NCBI RefSeq assembly: GCF_030696055.1 | Contig: NZ_JAUYNP010000329.1 | Span: forward strand, 1 to 46,470 | Source of the DNA: Pseudomonas sp. | Lineage (GTDB): Bacteria > Pseudomonadota > Gammaproteobacteria > Pseudomonadales > Pseudomonadaceae | Length of the DNA: 46,470 nt | Direction: 5' to 3' | In this document: piece by piece, positions 8,760 to 16,628 of the stretch | How the letters are laid out: every line of letters begins with the position of its first letter | Position numbering within the stretch: position 1 is the stretch's first letter | The notes under the pieces: model-generated | Told to the model about the DNA's origin: nothing | Seen by the model: the letters and a program-made list of their open reading frames with translations, nothing else | Databases searched by the model: none | Translations under genes and position numbers: made by a program

Positions 8760-9926
8760 ATGATGGGCGAATTCGATGCCATCCGACCTTACGCCGACAC
8801 CGAAGTCCCTGCCGTGCTGGCGCGCTTGCTGGCGGACGAGGCGTTTCTCGACATCCTCACCCAGTTCCGCTTTCCACGCCTGGCGGCCCCGTTGGGTTGG
8901 TTGCTTAAACCACTTATAGCCTATCGCCTGCGTCTTGAGTTCCGCGACATTCGCTCGGTGGCGGCGCTGCAGGAAAAAATCGAGGCCTATGTCGACCGCA
9001 CCATAGAGCGCGCGACGGACGGCGTGACCTATTCCGGTATCGAACGCCTGCAGGCCGGCAATGCCTACCTGTTTCTCGCCAACCACCGTGACATCGTCAT
9101 GGACCCGGCCTTCGTCAACTACGCGGTGTATCACGCCGGCCTGCCGACGCCGCGCATTGCGATTGGCGACAACCTGCTGCAGAAGCCCTTCGTCAGCGAC
9201 CTGATGCGCCTGAACAAGAGCTTTATCGTGCACCGCTCGATCGCCGGCCGGCGTGAGAAACTGGCGGCCTACCAGTTGCTCTCGGCCTATATCAATCACT
9301 CGATCCGCACGGACTGCGAGTCGATCTGGATCGCCCAGGCCGAAGGCCGCGCCAAGGACGGCGACGACCGCACCGACTCGGCGATCCTCAAGATGTTTCA
9401 TATGAGCCGCAAGAACGAGCCCTTCGCCGACGTCATAGGGTCTCTGCACATGACGCCGGTATCGATCAGCTACGAGTACGACCCCTGCGACCAGGCCAAG
9501 GCCCGCGAGCTGTTTATCCGCGCCAGCAGCGGCAGCTACACCAAGGCACCCGGCGAGGATGACCAGAGCATCGCCCTCGGCATCACCGGCTATAAAGGCC
9601 GCGTGCATATACACTTCAGCGCACCTGTCGCTCAGGGCTTGGAAGACAGCAAACAGCTGGCGGCCGAGATGGATCGGCAGATTCTCAGCGGTTACCGACT
9701 ATTCCCCGTGCACTACCTGGCCTACGCCATGTGGAGCGAGCGCGACCCTGAGCTGGCCGTGCCCGCTGCCGCCGAACTCTTCCCCGCCGCCGAACTGGCG
9801 GCGGCGCAAAGCGAATGGCACAAGCGCCTGGGCAACTGCCCGGCCGAGCAGCAGCCTTACCTGATCCTGCAATACGCCAATCCGGTGCGTAACCAGTACC
9901 GGATCAAGGCGGGCCTGCCACTGTAG
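8760..9926 (+). CDS. 1-acyl-sn-glycerol-3-phosphate acyltransferase-like protein
   Basis: 388 residues (two adjacent ATGs at 8760 and 8763; AAGAGAG upstream does not separate them). The acyltransferase block I motif appears as LANHRDIVMDP, an H-x4-D variant (about residue 112), and the following TPRIAIGDNLLQKPFVSDLMRLNKSF fits the PlsC superfamily acceptor region. The protein is longer than PlsC (about 240 aa) and resembles a conserved Pseudomonas lysophospholipid-acyltransferase-like family. Expected role is acyl transfer to a glycerolipid at the inner membrane; the actual acceptor is unproven. It ends at its own terminator. Confidence 0.82.
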   Translation: MMGEFDAIRPYADTEVPAVLARLLADEAFLDILTQFRFPRLAAPLGWLLKPLIAYRLRLEFRDIRSVAALQEKIEAYVDRTIERATDGVTYSGIERLQAGNAYLFLANHRDIVMDPAFVNYAVYHAGLPTPRIAIGDNLLQKPFVSDLMRLNKSFIVHRSIAGRREKLAAYQLLSAYINHSIRTDCESIWIAQAEGRAKDGDDRTDSAILKMFHMSRKNEPFADVIGSLHMTPVSISYEYDPCDQAKARELFIRASSGSYTKAPGEDDQSIALGITGYKGRVHIHFSAPVAQGLEDSKQLAAEMDRQILSGYRLFPVHYLAYAMWSERDPELAVPAAAELFPAAELAAAQSEWHKRLGNCPAEQQPYLILQYANPVRNQYRIKAGLPL

Positions 9927-9942
9927 CTGGCCAGCAGCATAA

Positions 9943-9972
9943 AAAACGGCAGCTCTAGGGCTGCCGTTTTTA
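9943..9972. terminator. Rho-independent terminator
   Basis: The stem AAAACGGCAG / CTGCCGTTTT has a 7-nt loop. It sits between the acyltransferase gene and a convergent small membrane protein gene. Confidence 0.85.
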
Positions 9973-9991
9973 TTGGTTCGGGATAACGTCT

Positions 9992-10279
9992 TTAGAGCTG
10001 CGTGCTGGCCCAGGATACCGTCAACGCCACAACCAAGCAGGTATAACCGAAGCGATAGAAGAAGCGATTCAAGCGCGCAGTCGGCTCATCGATCACATAG
10101 GTTGGTTCGGCCAACTCTTCCATCTCGCTGCTGGCCAGCAAACGGGCCACCGCGCGCTGCTCGCGCATCCGGGTCGCCAGCAGCAGCCAGGCACCGGCCA
10201 TTGCGAAGAACAGCGCCAAACCATTGAGCAGCTGCCCAGGGTAGGCCAGAAAGAGCGACCACAGCGCTTGCACAGACAT
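9992..10279 (-). CDS. Small conserved membrane protein
   Basis: 95 residues starting MSVQALWSLFL. Two hydrophobic segments are visible: LLNGLALFFAMAGAWLLLA near residue 18 and CLVVALTVSW near the C-terminus. A charged middle contains RMREQRAVARLLASSEMEEL. The track's start at 10291 adds four residues; the ATG at 10279 has GAGG at better spacing. No family recognised. Upstream lies about 270 bp of non-coding DNA shared with the next gene. Confidence 0.65.
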   Translation of the reverse strand: MSVQALWSLFLAYPGQLLNGLALFFAMAGAWLLLATRMREQRAVARLLASSEMEELAEPTYVIDEPTARLNRFFYRFGYTCLVVALTVSWASTQL

Positions 10280-10425
10280 TATCGACCTCAACCCCTGACT
10301 GCATGCGGCGAGCGCCGCGGCGACAATAACGGCCCTGCGCGCTGCTGGAACGGACAGGGTGAATACGGCCGCGGAGTCTACCTAAGCCAGCTGTTGCCAG
10401 GTTTCGTTTCCGACGAATTGCAGTA

Positions 10426-10460
10426 GATATGACCAAGCGGTCTAAACACTGTCATATCCA
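10426..10460. promoter_or_regulatory. Inverted repeat in intergenic region (possible operator)
   Basis: GATATGAC and GTCATATC form a perfect 8-bp inverted repeat around a 17-nt spacer that itself contains ACCAAGCGGTC. It lies about 95 bp upstream of the small acidic protein gene. The geometry fits a repressor site, but no regulator is adjacent, so this is only a candidate. The rest of 10280-10552 shows nothing I can name. Confidence 0.35.
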
Positions 10461-10552
10461 TGGTCTATGGTTGAACACTTGTCCCCGCGAGCATGACCCA
10501 AGCCCCATGGCTTGCGGGAACAGGCCATAACATTCCACGGAGGAACTCCAAG

Positions 10553-10759
10553 ATGCTGCATGCTCAACCCCAGGATCGCGACTATCTGATCGACTCGCTC
10601 GACGACGTGGAGGCAGTGATAGATGAGCTGTCCTTCAACGTGCAAGACCATAACTGGCTGGTGTATTGCGCCTTGGGCGGGCATGAACACTATGCCCTGC
10701 CAGAGGTAGATGAACTGACGGGCTTCAGCCCGCCGGAGCTCTACCACGAGGCGGCATAA
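10553..10759 (+). CDS. Small conserved acidic hypothetical protein
   Basis: 68 residues, MLHAQPQDRDYLIDSLDDVE at the start, rich in Asp/Glu, with LYHEAA at the end. No motif or family recognised. A strong SD (GGAGGAA) lies just before the ATG at 10553, which decides against the track's start at 10493. A terminator follows within 65 bp. The tight SD and own terminator argue that it is real and expressed as a single small protein. Confidence 0.7.
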   Translation: MLHAQPQDRDYLIDSLDDVEAVIDELSFNVQDHNWLVYCALGGHEHYALPEVDELTGFSPPELYHEAA

Positions 10760-10821
10760 ACCCCGCCAACGGCCTGGGTCAGGCAGCCGCGACAGGCAGG
10801 CCCAGTACAGTGCCCAGATGC

Positions 10822-10850
10822 AAAAAGCCCGGAATAATCCGGGCTTTTTC
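10822..10850. terminator. Rho-independent terminator
   Basis: The perfect stem AAAAAGCCCGGA / TCCGGGCTTTTT has an ATAA loop. It serves the small acidic protein gene and the convergent YajG gene. Confidence 0.88.
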
Positions 10851-10870
10851 TATTCTGGCGGGAGACAAAT

Positions 10871-11455
10871 TTACTGCGCCAGCATTTGCCCGATGGTCGG
10901 GTCCTTGAACGCGCGGGTCAGCGCATCGCTCAGCACATCGCTGATCAGCTTGGTGTTGGTTTCCTGGTTCGGTGCCATGCCGAAACGCTGGTTCAGCGAG
11001 GAACCGTAGCGACCACTGTAACGCCGGCTGCTGTTCTGCACATCGGCGCGGAAAGTCGCGGTGATGTTGGCTTCGGTCACGTACAGCCCTTCTTTTGGCG
11101 ACTGGTATTTCAGCTCCGCCAGAGTCAGGGTCAACTGCGGCGCATTGTAGGCACCCGGGGTCGGGGTAAAGCCGAGCAAACGTACCGCCGCTTCAGCCTG
11201 GGCCTGCAGCTTGGGCAGGATGTCCTGGCCGGTCACGCTGATCGCACTGGTTTCCGGATAGAGGCCACCCCGGGTGCCCAGCACCGGCGATGGACGGCCG
11301 TCAGCCACGCGAACCACCACAGGCTGGCCCTGACCAACAGCCGTCAACGGGCTATTGATCTTCGGTTGCGGGCTGAGTTGTTGCGGGCTGTGGGCGCAGC
11401 CGACCAGAGTCAGGCTGGCGACAGCCATCAGGCCAAACAGCAGACGATGCAGCAT
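10871..11455 (-). CDS. YajG family lipoprotein
   Basis: 194 residues from the ATG at 11455. The signal peptide ends with lipobox LTLVGC, so it is a predicted outer-membrane-type lipoprotein. The body resembles YajG: VVVRVADGRPSPVLGTRGG followed by ALTRAFKDPTIGQMLA at the end. The track begins at an ATG six bases upstream, but GGAGAG abuts that codon directly and is spaced six bases from the ATG at 11455, so the latter is preferred. Function of the family is unknown. Confidence 0.88.
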   Translation of the reverse strand: MLHRLLFGLMAVASLTLVGCAHSPQQLSPQPKINSPLTAVGQGQPVVVRVADGRPSPVLGTRGGLYPETSAISVTGQDILPKLQAQAEAAVRLLGFTPTPGAYNAPQLTLTLAELKYQSPKEGLYVTEANITATFRADVQNSSRRYSGRYGSSLNQRFGMAPNQETNTKLISDVLSDALTRAFKDPTIGQMLAQ

Positions 11456-11643
11456 GCTCATCTCTCCAAATAAAAAGGGGGCGAAAGTGCCGCGCAGTAT
11501 AACCAGCGCTTACTAGGCCTGACAGCACTGCCTAGCGGGCGCTGTTGAGGTAAGACTTTTAAGCGGGCCGTGGGTTCCCGTCACAGGCCTGTCATGGCGC
11601 CATGGCATAAGACTTTAGTCATCCGCCCCCTGAGTCATCCGCC

Positions 11644-11877
11644 ATGTTTTCACTGCGTGCCCTGCTGGCTCCAGCTCGCCCCCTGCGCTCCTTTGCCCTG
11701 CTGGACAACCACGGCCTGTGCCGCGCGCTACGTCAGTCAGCCAAGGCGCCACTAGGTGCAGGCTGGGTCGAGGTGGCGCAGATAAACCCGAGCTGGCTGC
11801 AGCACCCGCTGCCGGCCAGCGCGCGAGTCGCCCAAGTCACGGCGCACGCGCAAACCGGCAAGGCGCTGGCGGCCTGA
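11644..11877 (+). CDS. Small conserved hypothetical protein
   Basis: 77 residues, MFSLRALLAPARPLRSFALLD at the start and VAQINPSWLQHPLPASARV near the end. It resembles small Pseudomonas proteins of unknown function as I recall them. Basic and Pro/Ala-rich, with no signal peptide cleavage site or metal motif. No clear SD precedes the ATG, so the start is tentative. It stands alone before a long non-coding stretch. Confidence 0.55.
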   Translation: MFSLRALLAPARPLRSFALLDNHGLCRALRQSAKAPLGAGWVEVAQINPSWLQHPLPASARVAQVTAHAQTGKALAA

Positions 11878-12335
11878 CCGACGGAAGAAGAAAAGTCACG
11901 CCAAGCGATCAATTTTCCTGCTTTGCCCTTATAATCTCGCCCCGATTATAAGGACGCCTCCTGATCGGGCCTTGCCGTAGCGCTGATGCATCATTCATCG
12001 GCCACGCCCCAGAGAGTCGCCCACTTCGCGCTGCCTTCCGGCTGCCGCTTTCACCCATCACGTAGAACGCCTTGCAACTGGCAATGGTGGCTTTACGCCG
12101 GTGAAAAGGCTGCCCCTCGCAGACGTGCTTATTGAGGCTCACTGCTCCAAAAGAGCGTGAAAAAGGTTTTAAGAACTTCACAAGAGTGTGGCGAACATGA
12201 ACGATCTTGCGGCTGGCATCTGCACCCAGGGCCATTTTTCCTTTAATCCAGATTATTTCGGCGACTACCGAGCGACTGTGTTTCACGCACAGGCTACCTA
12301 ACGTCTATTGAGTGCTGGTTTGCGGAGAAGTGGTA
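11878..12335. other. Long intergenic/leader region upstream of mqo
   Basis: About 458 bp without a convincing gene. It contains the perfect inverted repeat at 11927-11953 and a 34-codon open frame (12197-12301, MNDLAAGICTQGHF...) ending 34 bp before mqo. It is less GC-rich than its surroundings near 12090-12300. A 125-residue minus-strand ORF covers most of it but has no family features. It may be a long 5' leader of mqo. Confidence 0.4.
11927..11953. promoter_or_regulatory. Perfect 10-bp inverted repeat containing TATAAT
   Basis: CCTTATAATC-TCGCCCC-GATTATAAGG. Each arm contains TTATAAT, so it could act as a paired -10 region, a repressor site or an RNA hairpin. It lies about 385 bp upstream of mqo. 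Confidence 0.45.
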
Positions 12336-13847
12336 ATGGCGCAGAACGATTACGAAACGATGGATGTGGTGCTGGTCGGAGCCGGCATCATGAGTGCGAC
12401 CTTGGCCGTACTGCTGAAAGAACTCGACCCCAGCATCAAGCTGGAAGTGATCGAGCTGATGGAGTCCGGAGCCATAGAAAGCTCCAACCCGTGGAACAAT
12501 GCGGGCACCGGCCATGCCGGCCTGTGTGAGCTGAATTACACCCCTGAGTCGGCCGACGGTTCGATCGACATCAAGAAGTCGGTGACCATCAACACCCAGT
12601 TCGAAGAGTCCAAGCAGTTCTGGGCCTATCTGGTGGAGAAAGGCCGCTTCGGTTCGCCCAAGTCCTTTATCAACCCGGTGCCGCACCTGAGTTTCGTGCG
12701 CGGCCAGGAAGGTATCGACTACCTGAAGAAGCGCTTCAAGGCGCTGACCGCGCACCACGCCTTCGCCGAGATGGAATACACCGAAGACCGCGCCACCATG
12801 GCCAAGTGGATGCCGCTGATGATGCCGGGCCGCGACCCGCATGAGCCGATCGCCGCCACACGCGTGCTGGCCGGTACCGACGTCAACTTCGGCACCCTGA
12901 CCAAACACCTGCTCGACCACCTGGGCCAACAAGCGGACGCCAAGGTCACCTGCAGCCAGAAGGTCATCGGCCTCAAGCGCAATACGCAGGGCTGGCGCGT
13001 CAGCATCAAGAACCTGCAGAACGGCAGCATCCGCGAAGTTCAGAGCAAGTTCGTCTTCCTCGGCGCCGGCGGCGCGGCCCTGCCGCTGCTGCAAATGTCC
13101 GGTATCCCGGAAGGCAAAGGCTTCGGCGGTTTCCCGGTGAGTGGCCAGTGGCTGCGCTGCGACAACCCCGAAGTGGTCAAACAACACCAGGCCAAGGTTT
13201 ACAGCCAGGCCGAAGTGGGCTCGCCCCCCATGTCGGTACCGCATCTGGATACCCGTATGGTCGACGGCAAGACGTCCCTGTTGTTCGGGCCTTACGCCGG
13301 CTTCTCGACCAAGTTCCTGCGCCATGGCTCCTTCCTCGACCTGCCACTGTCGGTTCGGCCGAACAATATCGGGCCGATGCTGGCGGTGGCCCGCGACAAC
13401 TTCGACCTGACCCGCTACCTGGTCAAGGAAGTGCTGCAGTCCGAAGAACAGCGCCTGCAGACCCTGCGCGGCTTCTACCCTGAGGCGAAAGCCGAGGACT
13501 GGCGCCTGGAGATGGCCGGTCAGCGCGTGCAGATCATCAAGAAAGACCCCAAGCACGGCGGCATTTTGCAGTTCGGTACCGAACTGGTCGCCGCCGCCGA
13601 TGGCTCCATCGCCGCCCTGCTCGGGGCCTCGCCAGGCGCTTCGGTGACGGTATCGATCATGCTCGACCTGATCCAGCGCTGCTTCCCCGAGCAGGCTAAA
13701 TCTGCGCAGTGGAGCAGCAAGCTGAACGAAATATTCCCCGCCATGGGCAAGGTGCTCGCCAGCGACGCCGAGCGTTATCGCGAGGTGCAGGCGCGCTCGG
13801 ATGCACTGCTGCAACTGGAACCCTTGGAGCAGCCCGTCAGCGCCTAA
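12336..13847 (+). CDS. mqo: Malate:quinone oxidoreductase
   Basis: 503 residues. This FAD-dependent, membrane-associated TCA-cycle enzyme oxidises malate to oxaloacetate and reduces quinone. The N-terminal dinucleotide-binding motif is [14 protein letters not shown]. The family block [22 protein letters not shown] follows, along with [12 protein letters not shown] and the C-terminal [16 protein letters not shown]. The track's start at 12312 is replaced by the ATG at 12336 ([12 protein letters not shown]), which has GGAGAAG at good spacing. A terminator closes the gene. The upstream 458-bp region may hold its promoter and leader. Confidence 0.96.
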   Translation: MAQNDYETMDVVLVGAGIMSATLAVLLKELDPSIKLEVIELMESGAIESSNPWNNAGTGHAGLCELNYTPESADGSIDIKKSVTINTQFEESKQFWAYLVEKGRFGSPKSFINPVPHLSFVRGQEGIDYLKKRFKALTAHHAFAEMEYTEDRATMAKWMPLMMPGRDPHEPIAATRVLAGTDVNFGTLTKHLLDHLGQQADAKVTCSQKVIGLKRNTQGWRVSIKNLQNGSIREVQSKFVFLGAGGAALPLLQMSGIPEGKGFGGFPVSGQWLRCDNPEVVKQHQAKVYSQAEVGSPPMSVPHLDTRMVDGKTSLLFGPYAGFSTKFLRHGSFLDLPLSVRPNNIGPMLAVARDNFDLTRYLVKEVLQSEEQRLQTLRGFYPEAKAEDWRLEMAGQRVQIIKKDPKHGGILQFGTELVAAADGSIAALLGASPGASVTVSIMLDLIQRCFPEQAKSAQWSSKLNEIFPAMGKVLASDAERYREVQARSDALLQLEPLEQPVSA

Positions 13848-13864
13848 GCGCAGGCTCTACAAGA

Positions 13865-13892
13865 AAAAAACCGCCTCTCGGGGCGGTTTTTT
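13865..13892. terminator. Rho-independent terminator of mqo
   Basis: AAAAAACCGCC and GGCGGTTTTTT form the stem 18 bp after the mqo stop codon. Confidence 0.88.
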
Positions 13893-13943
13893 ATGGCCTG
13901 CCATCCATGGCGGCCACCCTTCGGGCCGTCGCTGCGCGACGTT

Positions 13944-13967
13944 AAAAATTGTTCCAGACAATTTTTT
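13944..13967. terminator. AT-rich hairpin terminator of the PilZ gene
   Basis: AAAAATTGT-TCCAG-ACAATTTTT is a perfect 9-bp stem just past the end of the minus-strand PilZ gene. The low GC makes it a weaker terminator. Confidence 0.5.
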
Positions 13968-13981
13968 ATGGGCGGCCAGAA

Positions 13982-14344
13982 TCAGGCTGAGGCGGCCATC
14001 GGGTAGAAGCTGAAGTAATGGCGCAGGGCATCGACCATTTCCACATAGTCGGCCGGCGGCGCGACCAGCGCGAAGCCCGAGTCGTAACAGCCCGGGGTGA
14101 CATCCTCACGGCACCACTGGCAGGTGGCGGAAAAGTCGATGAAGTGCTGCTCATTCAGCCCGGGGATTTTCAGGCGCATGTCGAAGCGCGCACCAACCAG
14201 CATCGGCAACTGGCTGACCAACAGCAAGCCATCCAATGACACATTGCCGATATAGCCCATCGGCTTGTCGGTGATGCGGTTGAACACCTTCAGGTAGTAA
14301 GGCAACTGATGGCGTTCGATGCGGCGCTGGACTTGCATATGCAT
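13982..14344 (-). CDS. PilZ domain protein
   Basis: 120 residues, a single PilZ domain. An RR-x-x-R-like start (QRRIERHQLPYYLKV) is followed by the N/D-x-S-x-x-G motif in GNVSLDGLLLVS, the usual c-di-GMP contact residues. Such proteins bind c-di-GMP and act on partners in motility or matrix control. Start choice is uncertain: two near ATGs (14344, 14338) and no strong SD. A diguanylate cyclase lies 6 kb away but is not operon-linked. Confidence 0.88.
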   Translation of the reverse strand: MHMQVQRRIERHQLPYYLKVFNRITDKPMGYIGNVSLDGLLLVSQLPMLVGARFDMRLKIPGLNEQHFIDFSATCQWCREDVTPGCYDSGFALVAPPADYVEMVDALRHYFSFYPMAASA

Positions 14345-14405
14345 AGTGGCAAATCGCTATAAGTGGCCATTGAGTATGGTCCGACTACTGCGCTTAAACC
14401 AGATT

Positions 14406-14828
14406 TCAGGAACAGCGTTCGGACACCCGGTCGCGTAACTGACGACGAGCGGTATCGAGCTCTTCATCACTGTAATACTTACGCTGACCATCCGCCGCGG
14501 GCTGGTAATAGGTCGGCCCTTCGGCGATGTCCGCCAGCATGCTGCGCAGCTTGCGGCATTCGGTTTCGCGCTCGGCCTGCTGCTGTGCGGCAGCTGCCAT
14601 AGCCTGGGCCTGCTCCTCGCGGCGCGCCTGGTAGAAACGACTGGTGCGCTCTTCGCGCTCCCGGGTCAACTGATCCCGTTCGACCACCTGCGGCCTCACC
14701 TCGACCTGCTCGGCCCCAGACGCAGCGGGCCGTTGATCGAAGTGCACCTGACCACTGGCATCGGTCCAGCGATAGATTTCAGCGGTGGCCAACCCTGGCA
14801 CTAACAACAGGCAAAACAACAGACGCAT
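14406..14828 (-). CDS. DUF4124 domain-containing secreted protein
   Basis: 140 residues. A signal peptide (RLLFCLLLVPGLATA) is followed by the DUF4124 signature EIYRWTDASGQVHFDQRP. A charged, helix-prone Glu/Arg/Gln-rich tail follows (about 60-110), ending RQLRDRVSERCS. It is a predicted periplasmic protein of unknown function. A strong SD (AGGGAGGGAATCC) precedes the ATG. The gene for a small TPR lipoprotein lies upstream on the same strand, 69 bp away. Confidence 0.88.
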   Translation of the reverse strand: MRLLFCLLLVPGLATAEIYRWTDASGQVHFDQRPAASGAEQVEVRPQVVERDQLTREREERTSRFYQARREEQAQAMAAAAQQQAERETECRKLRSMLADIAEGPTYYQPAADGQRKYYSDEELDTARRQLRDRVSERCS

Positions 14829-14897
14829 GGATTCCCTCCCTTAAAACCCCAAGCTTAATGCTCCGCCCACAGAGCCTGGACATTCGACGACCAACGG

Positions 14898-15272
14898 TCA
14901 AGGGACGGCCGGGGAAACCTTGACCGCTGCCGAACTGCCGTCATGCCCTAGCTGACGCAAGGTGTCCATACGCGCGCGAGCGCGGTAGGCATATTCGCTG
15001 GCCGGGTAAGTGGTGACGATAAATTGGTAGGTCTGCATGGCATCGACGAACAACGCCTGACGCTCCAGACACTGGCCGCGCAACAGGGAGATCTCCGGCT
15101 GCATATAGCGACGCGAGCGGCTGGTTCGCTCGGCCTTGGACAGCGACAGCATGGCCGCCTCGCACTCACCGCGATCATAGGCCTGGTAGGCGCTGTTCAA
15201 ATGGTGATCGAACGAGAAACGGTTACAGCCGACCACACTCAACGTCAGCAGTAAAAGCACAAGTATTCGCAT
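14898..15272 (-). CDS. Small TPR-like lipoprotein
   Basis: 124 residues. Signal peptide with lipobox LSVVGC (Cys about 16), then two TPR-like helical pairs: HLNSAYQAYDRGECEAAMLS and ALFVDAMQTYQFIVTTYPAS. This resembles outer-membrane TPR lipoproteins of the tol-pal/YbgF or BamD style, but short. GGAAGGAGGG precedes the ATG. It may share transcription with the DUF4124 gene. Function unknown. Confidence 0.75.
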   Translation of the reverse strand: MRILVLLLLTLSVVGCNRFSFDHHLNSAYQAYDRGECEAAMLSLSKAERTSRSRRYMQPEISLLRGQCLERQALFVDAMQTYQFIVTTYPASEYAYRARARMDTLRQLGHDGSSAAVKVSPAVP

Positions 15273-15402
15273 AAAGCCCTCCTTCCAATGTGCAGTGTAT
15301 CGACTGCCCTGGAAAAATCTGCAGCCATATCCTCCGATGGGTAATGGCCGAGCGCCCTTGGCCTGGCCTCGTGCGCCTGGCTAGACTGCCACTCCATGGC
15401 CG

Positions 15403-15669
15403 AGGGTCTGTTCCCGCTTCATCGCGAGGCGCGTTGCTGCGAGAAATGGCCCCCGGTTAGGCGCAGGACGCAGGTAATGGTTATTCCCTTGCCAAGTCCT
15501 GCAACAACAGCGGGGGCCATTTCCCGCACAACCCGAAGGGCCGGGCCTGTTTTTGCGCGATGCGGCGTTTCTCGTCGCTTATTTGGAACAACCAAACCGC
15601 GCTCCTCGGGCCTTGCCTCGCGCAAAAACAGGCTCCGGCGCGACCGCGAATGAAACGGAAACAGACCCT
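15403..15669. repeat. MITE-like nested inverted-repeat element (267 bp)
   Basis: The ends AGGGTCTGTTCCCGCTTCATCGCG (15403-15426) and CGCGAATGAAACGGAAACAGACCCT (15645-15669) are near-perfect inverted copies. Inside are two further hairpins. The first pairs GCTGCGAGAAATGGCCCCCG with CGGGGGCCATTTCCCGC. The second pairs GGCCTGTTTTTGCGCGA with CGCGCAAAAACAGGC. A small internal GCAGGAC...GTCCTGC palindrome is also present. No ORF of substance fits. It fills most of the 414-bp gap 15273-15686. It looks like a non-autonomous Pseudomonas intergenic repeat; no clear target duplication was seen. Confidence 0.75.
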
Positions 15670-15686
15670 AACGCCCAGGAGTTGTC

Positions 15687-16493
15687 ATGTCGTCCGCCCG
15701 TATCCTGTTGCCTCTGCTCTGCGCCAGCCTGCTCAGCGCCTGCTCCCCCACCACCCCGCTATTTATCGCCCAGATCACCACCAACGAAGTGGTCGAATAC
15801 AAGACCCTGAAGAACAACCGCATGCTCGCCGCCATCGAGGATGAGGGCGACCTGCTGACCTACAGCGCCCAGGCCATCCGCGACGCCAAGAGCGAGCAGG
15901 CCGAGCGGCTGTACCTGAGCGGCTACCACGACGCCAAACTCAGCAGCGAGGTGCGCGCCATCGCCCTGTACCAGATCGGTCTGCTGTATATGAACCGCTT
16001 CAACGAGCAGCGCGACGACAACCAGGCGCTGAACTATTTCTACCAGGTGCTTAACCAGTTCCCCGCCAGCCGCGCCGCCGCACGCGCCGAGGCGCGCATC
16101 GCGCTGATCCGCGCACGCGCCAATAAGCCCCTGCACAAAACCTCGCGCGAGCTGCTCGCCCACTGGCAGCCCAATCAGCAGTTCGATCTGTACAAGCCCA
16201 GCCTCGATCCAGATATGACCCTGCTGTCGCGCCGCGCCGTGCTAAAGAACCGCGTCGGCGAGGCCGAGGAGTTGTATCTGCTGGCGCTTAGCGACAGCGG
16301 CATTGCCGCCGAGATCAAGCAGAAGGCCCTGTATCAGCTCGGTTTGATGCACCTGGCCAGCGATAACCGCAACGCCAATCGCGACCAGGCCATCGACTAT
16401 CTGCGCCGGTTGTTGGCGGAGTATCCGCAAAGCGAGCTGAAGGCTAAGGCCGCCCGCCATCTGGATCAGGCGCTCAATCGCGGCACGCTATAA
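15687..16493 (+). CDS. TPR repeat lipoprotein
   Basis: 268 residues. The signal peptide ends with lipobox LLSAC (Cys about 19). The mature part is helical with several TPR/Sel1-like units, for example AIALYQIGLLYMNRFNEQRD, ALNYFYQVLNQFPAS and QAIDYLRRLLAEYPQSE. This is a probable envelope lipoprotein acting as a protein-interaction scaffold. AGGAG lies 7 bp before the ATG, and the nested-repeat element ends only 17 bp upstream. Its promoter must therefore lie inside or beyond that element. Pyruvate kinase follows 135 bp downstream. Function unknown. Confidence 0.78.
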   Translation: MSSARILLPLLCASLLSACSPTTPLFIAQITTNEVVEYKTLKNNRMLAAIEDEGDLLTYSAQAIRDAKSEQAERLYLSGYHDAKLSSEVRAIALYQIGLLYMNRFNEQRDDNQALNYFYQVLNQFPASRAAARAEARIALIRARANKPLHKTSRELLAHWQPNQQFDLYKPSLDPDMTLLSRRAVLKNRVGEAEELYLLALSDSGIAAEIKQKALYQLGLMHLASDNRNANRDQAIDYLRRLLAEYPQSELKAKAARHLDQALNRGTL

Positions 16494-16628
16494 GGCGCCC
16501 GCCCGAGCCTGATTAAACGCCCGCAAACGCCGGGTTGAAGGACAGCCGTATAGGTAGTGCAGAGGAACAATGACTACAGGGTTGCGGCATAGTAGCCTCG
16601 TGCACAGTCGCAATTCAGGAGTCAGTGC

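Noticed and set aside
11909-12286. 125-aa minus-strand ORF upstream of mqo
   Set aside because: No SD, no family features, covers a probable leader region; kept only as a possibility within the intergenic entry.
12294-13814. 506-aa ORF antisense to mqo
   Set aside because: Shadow of a well-supported gene; His/Gln/Gly-rich low-complexity translation.
15396-15844. Short plus-strand ORFs in the MITE-like element
   Set aside because: They arise from the inverted repeats; no SD and no conserved product.
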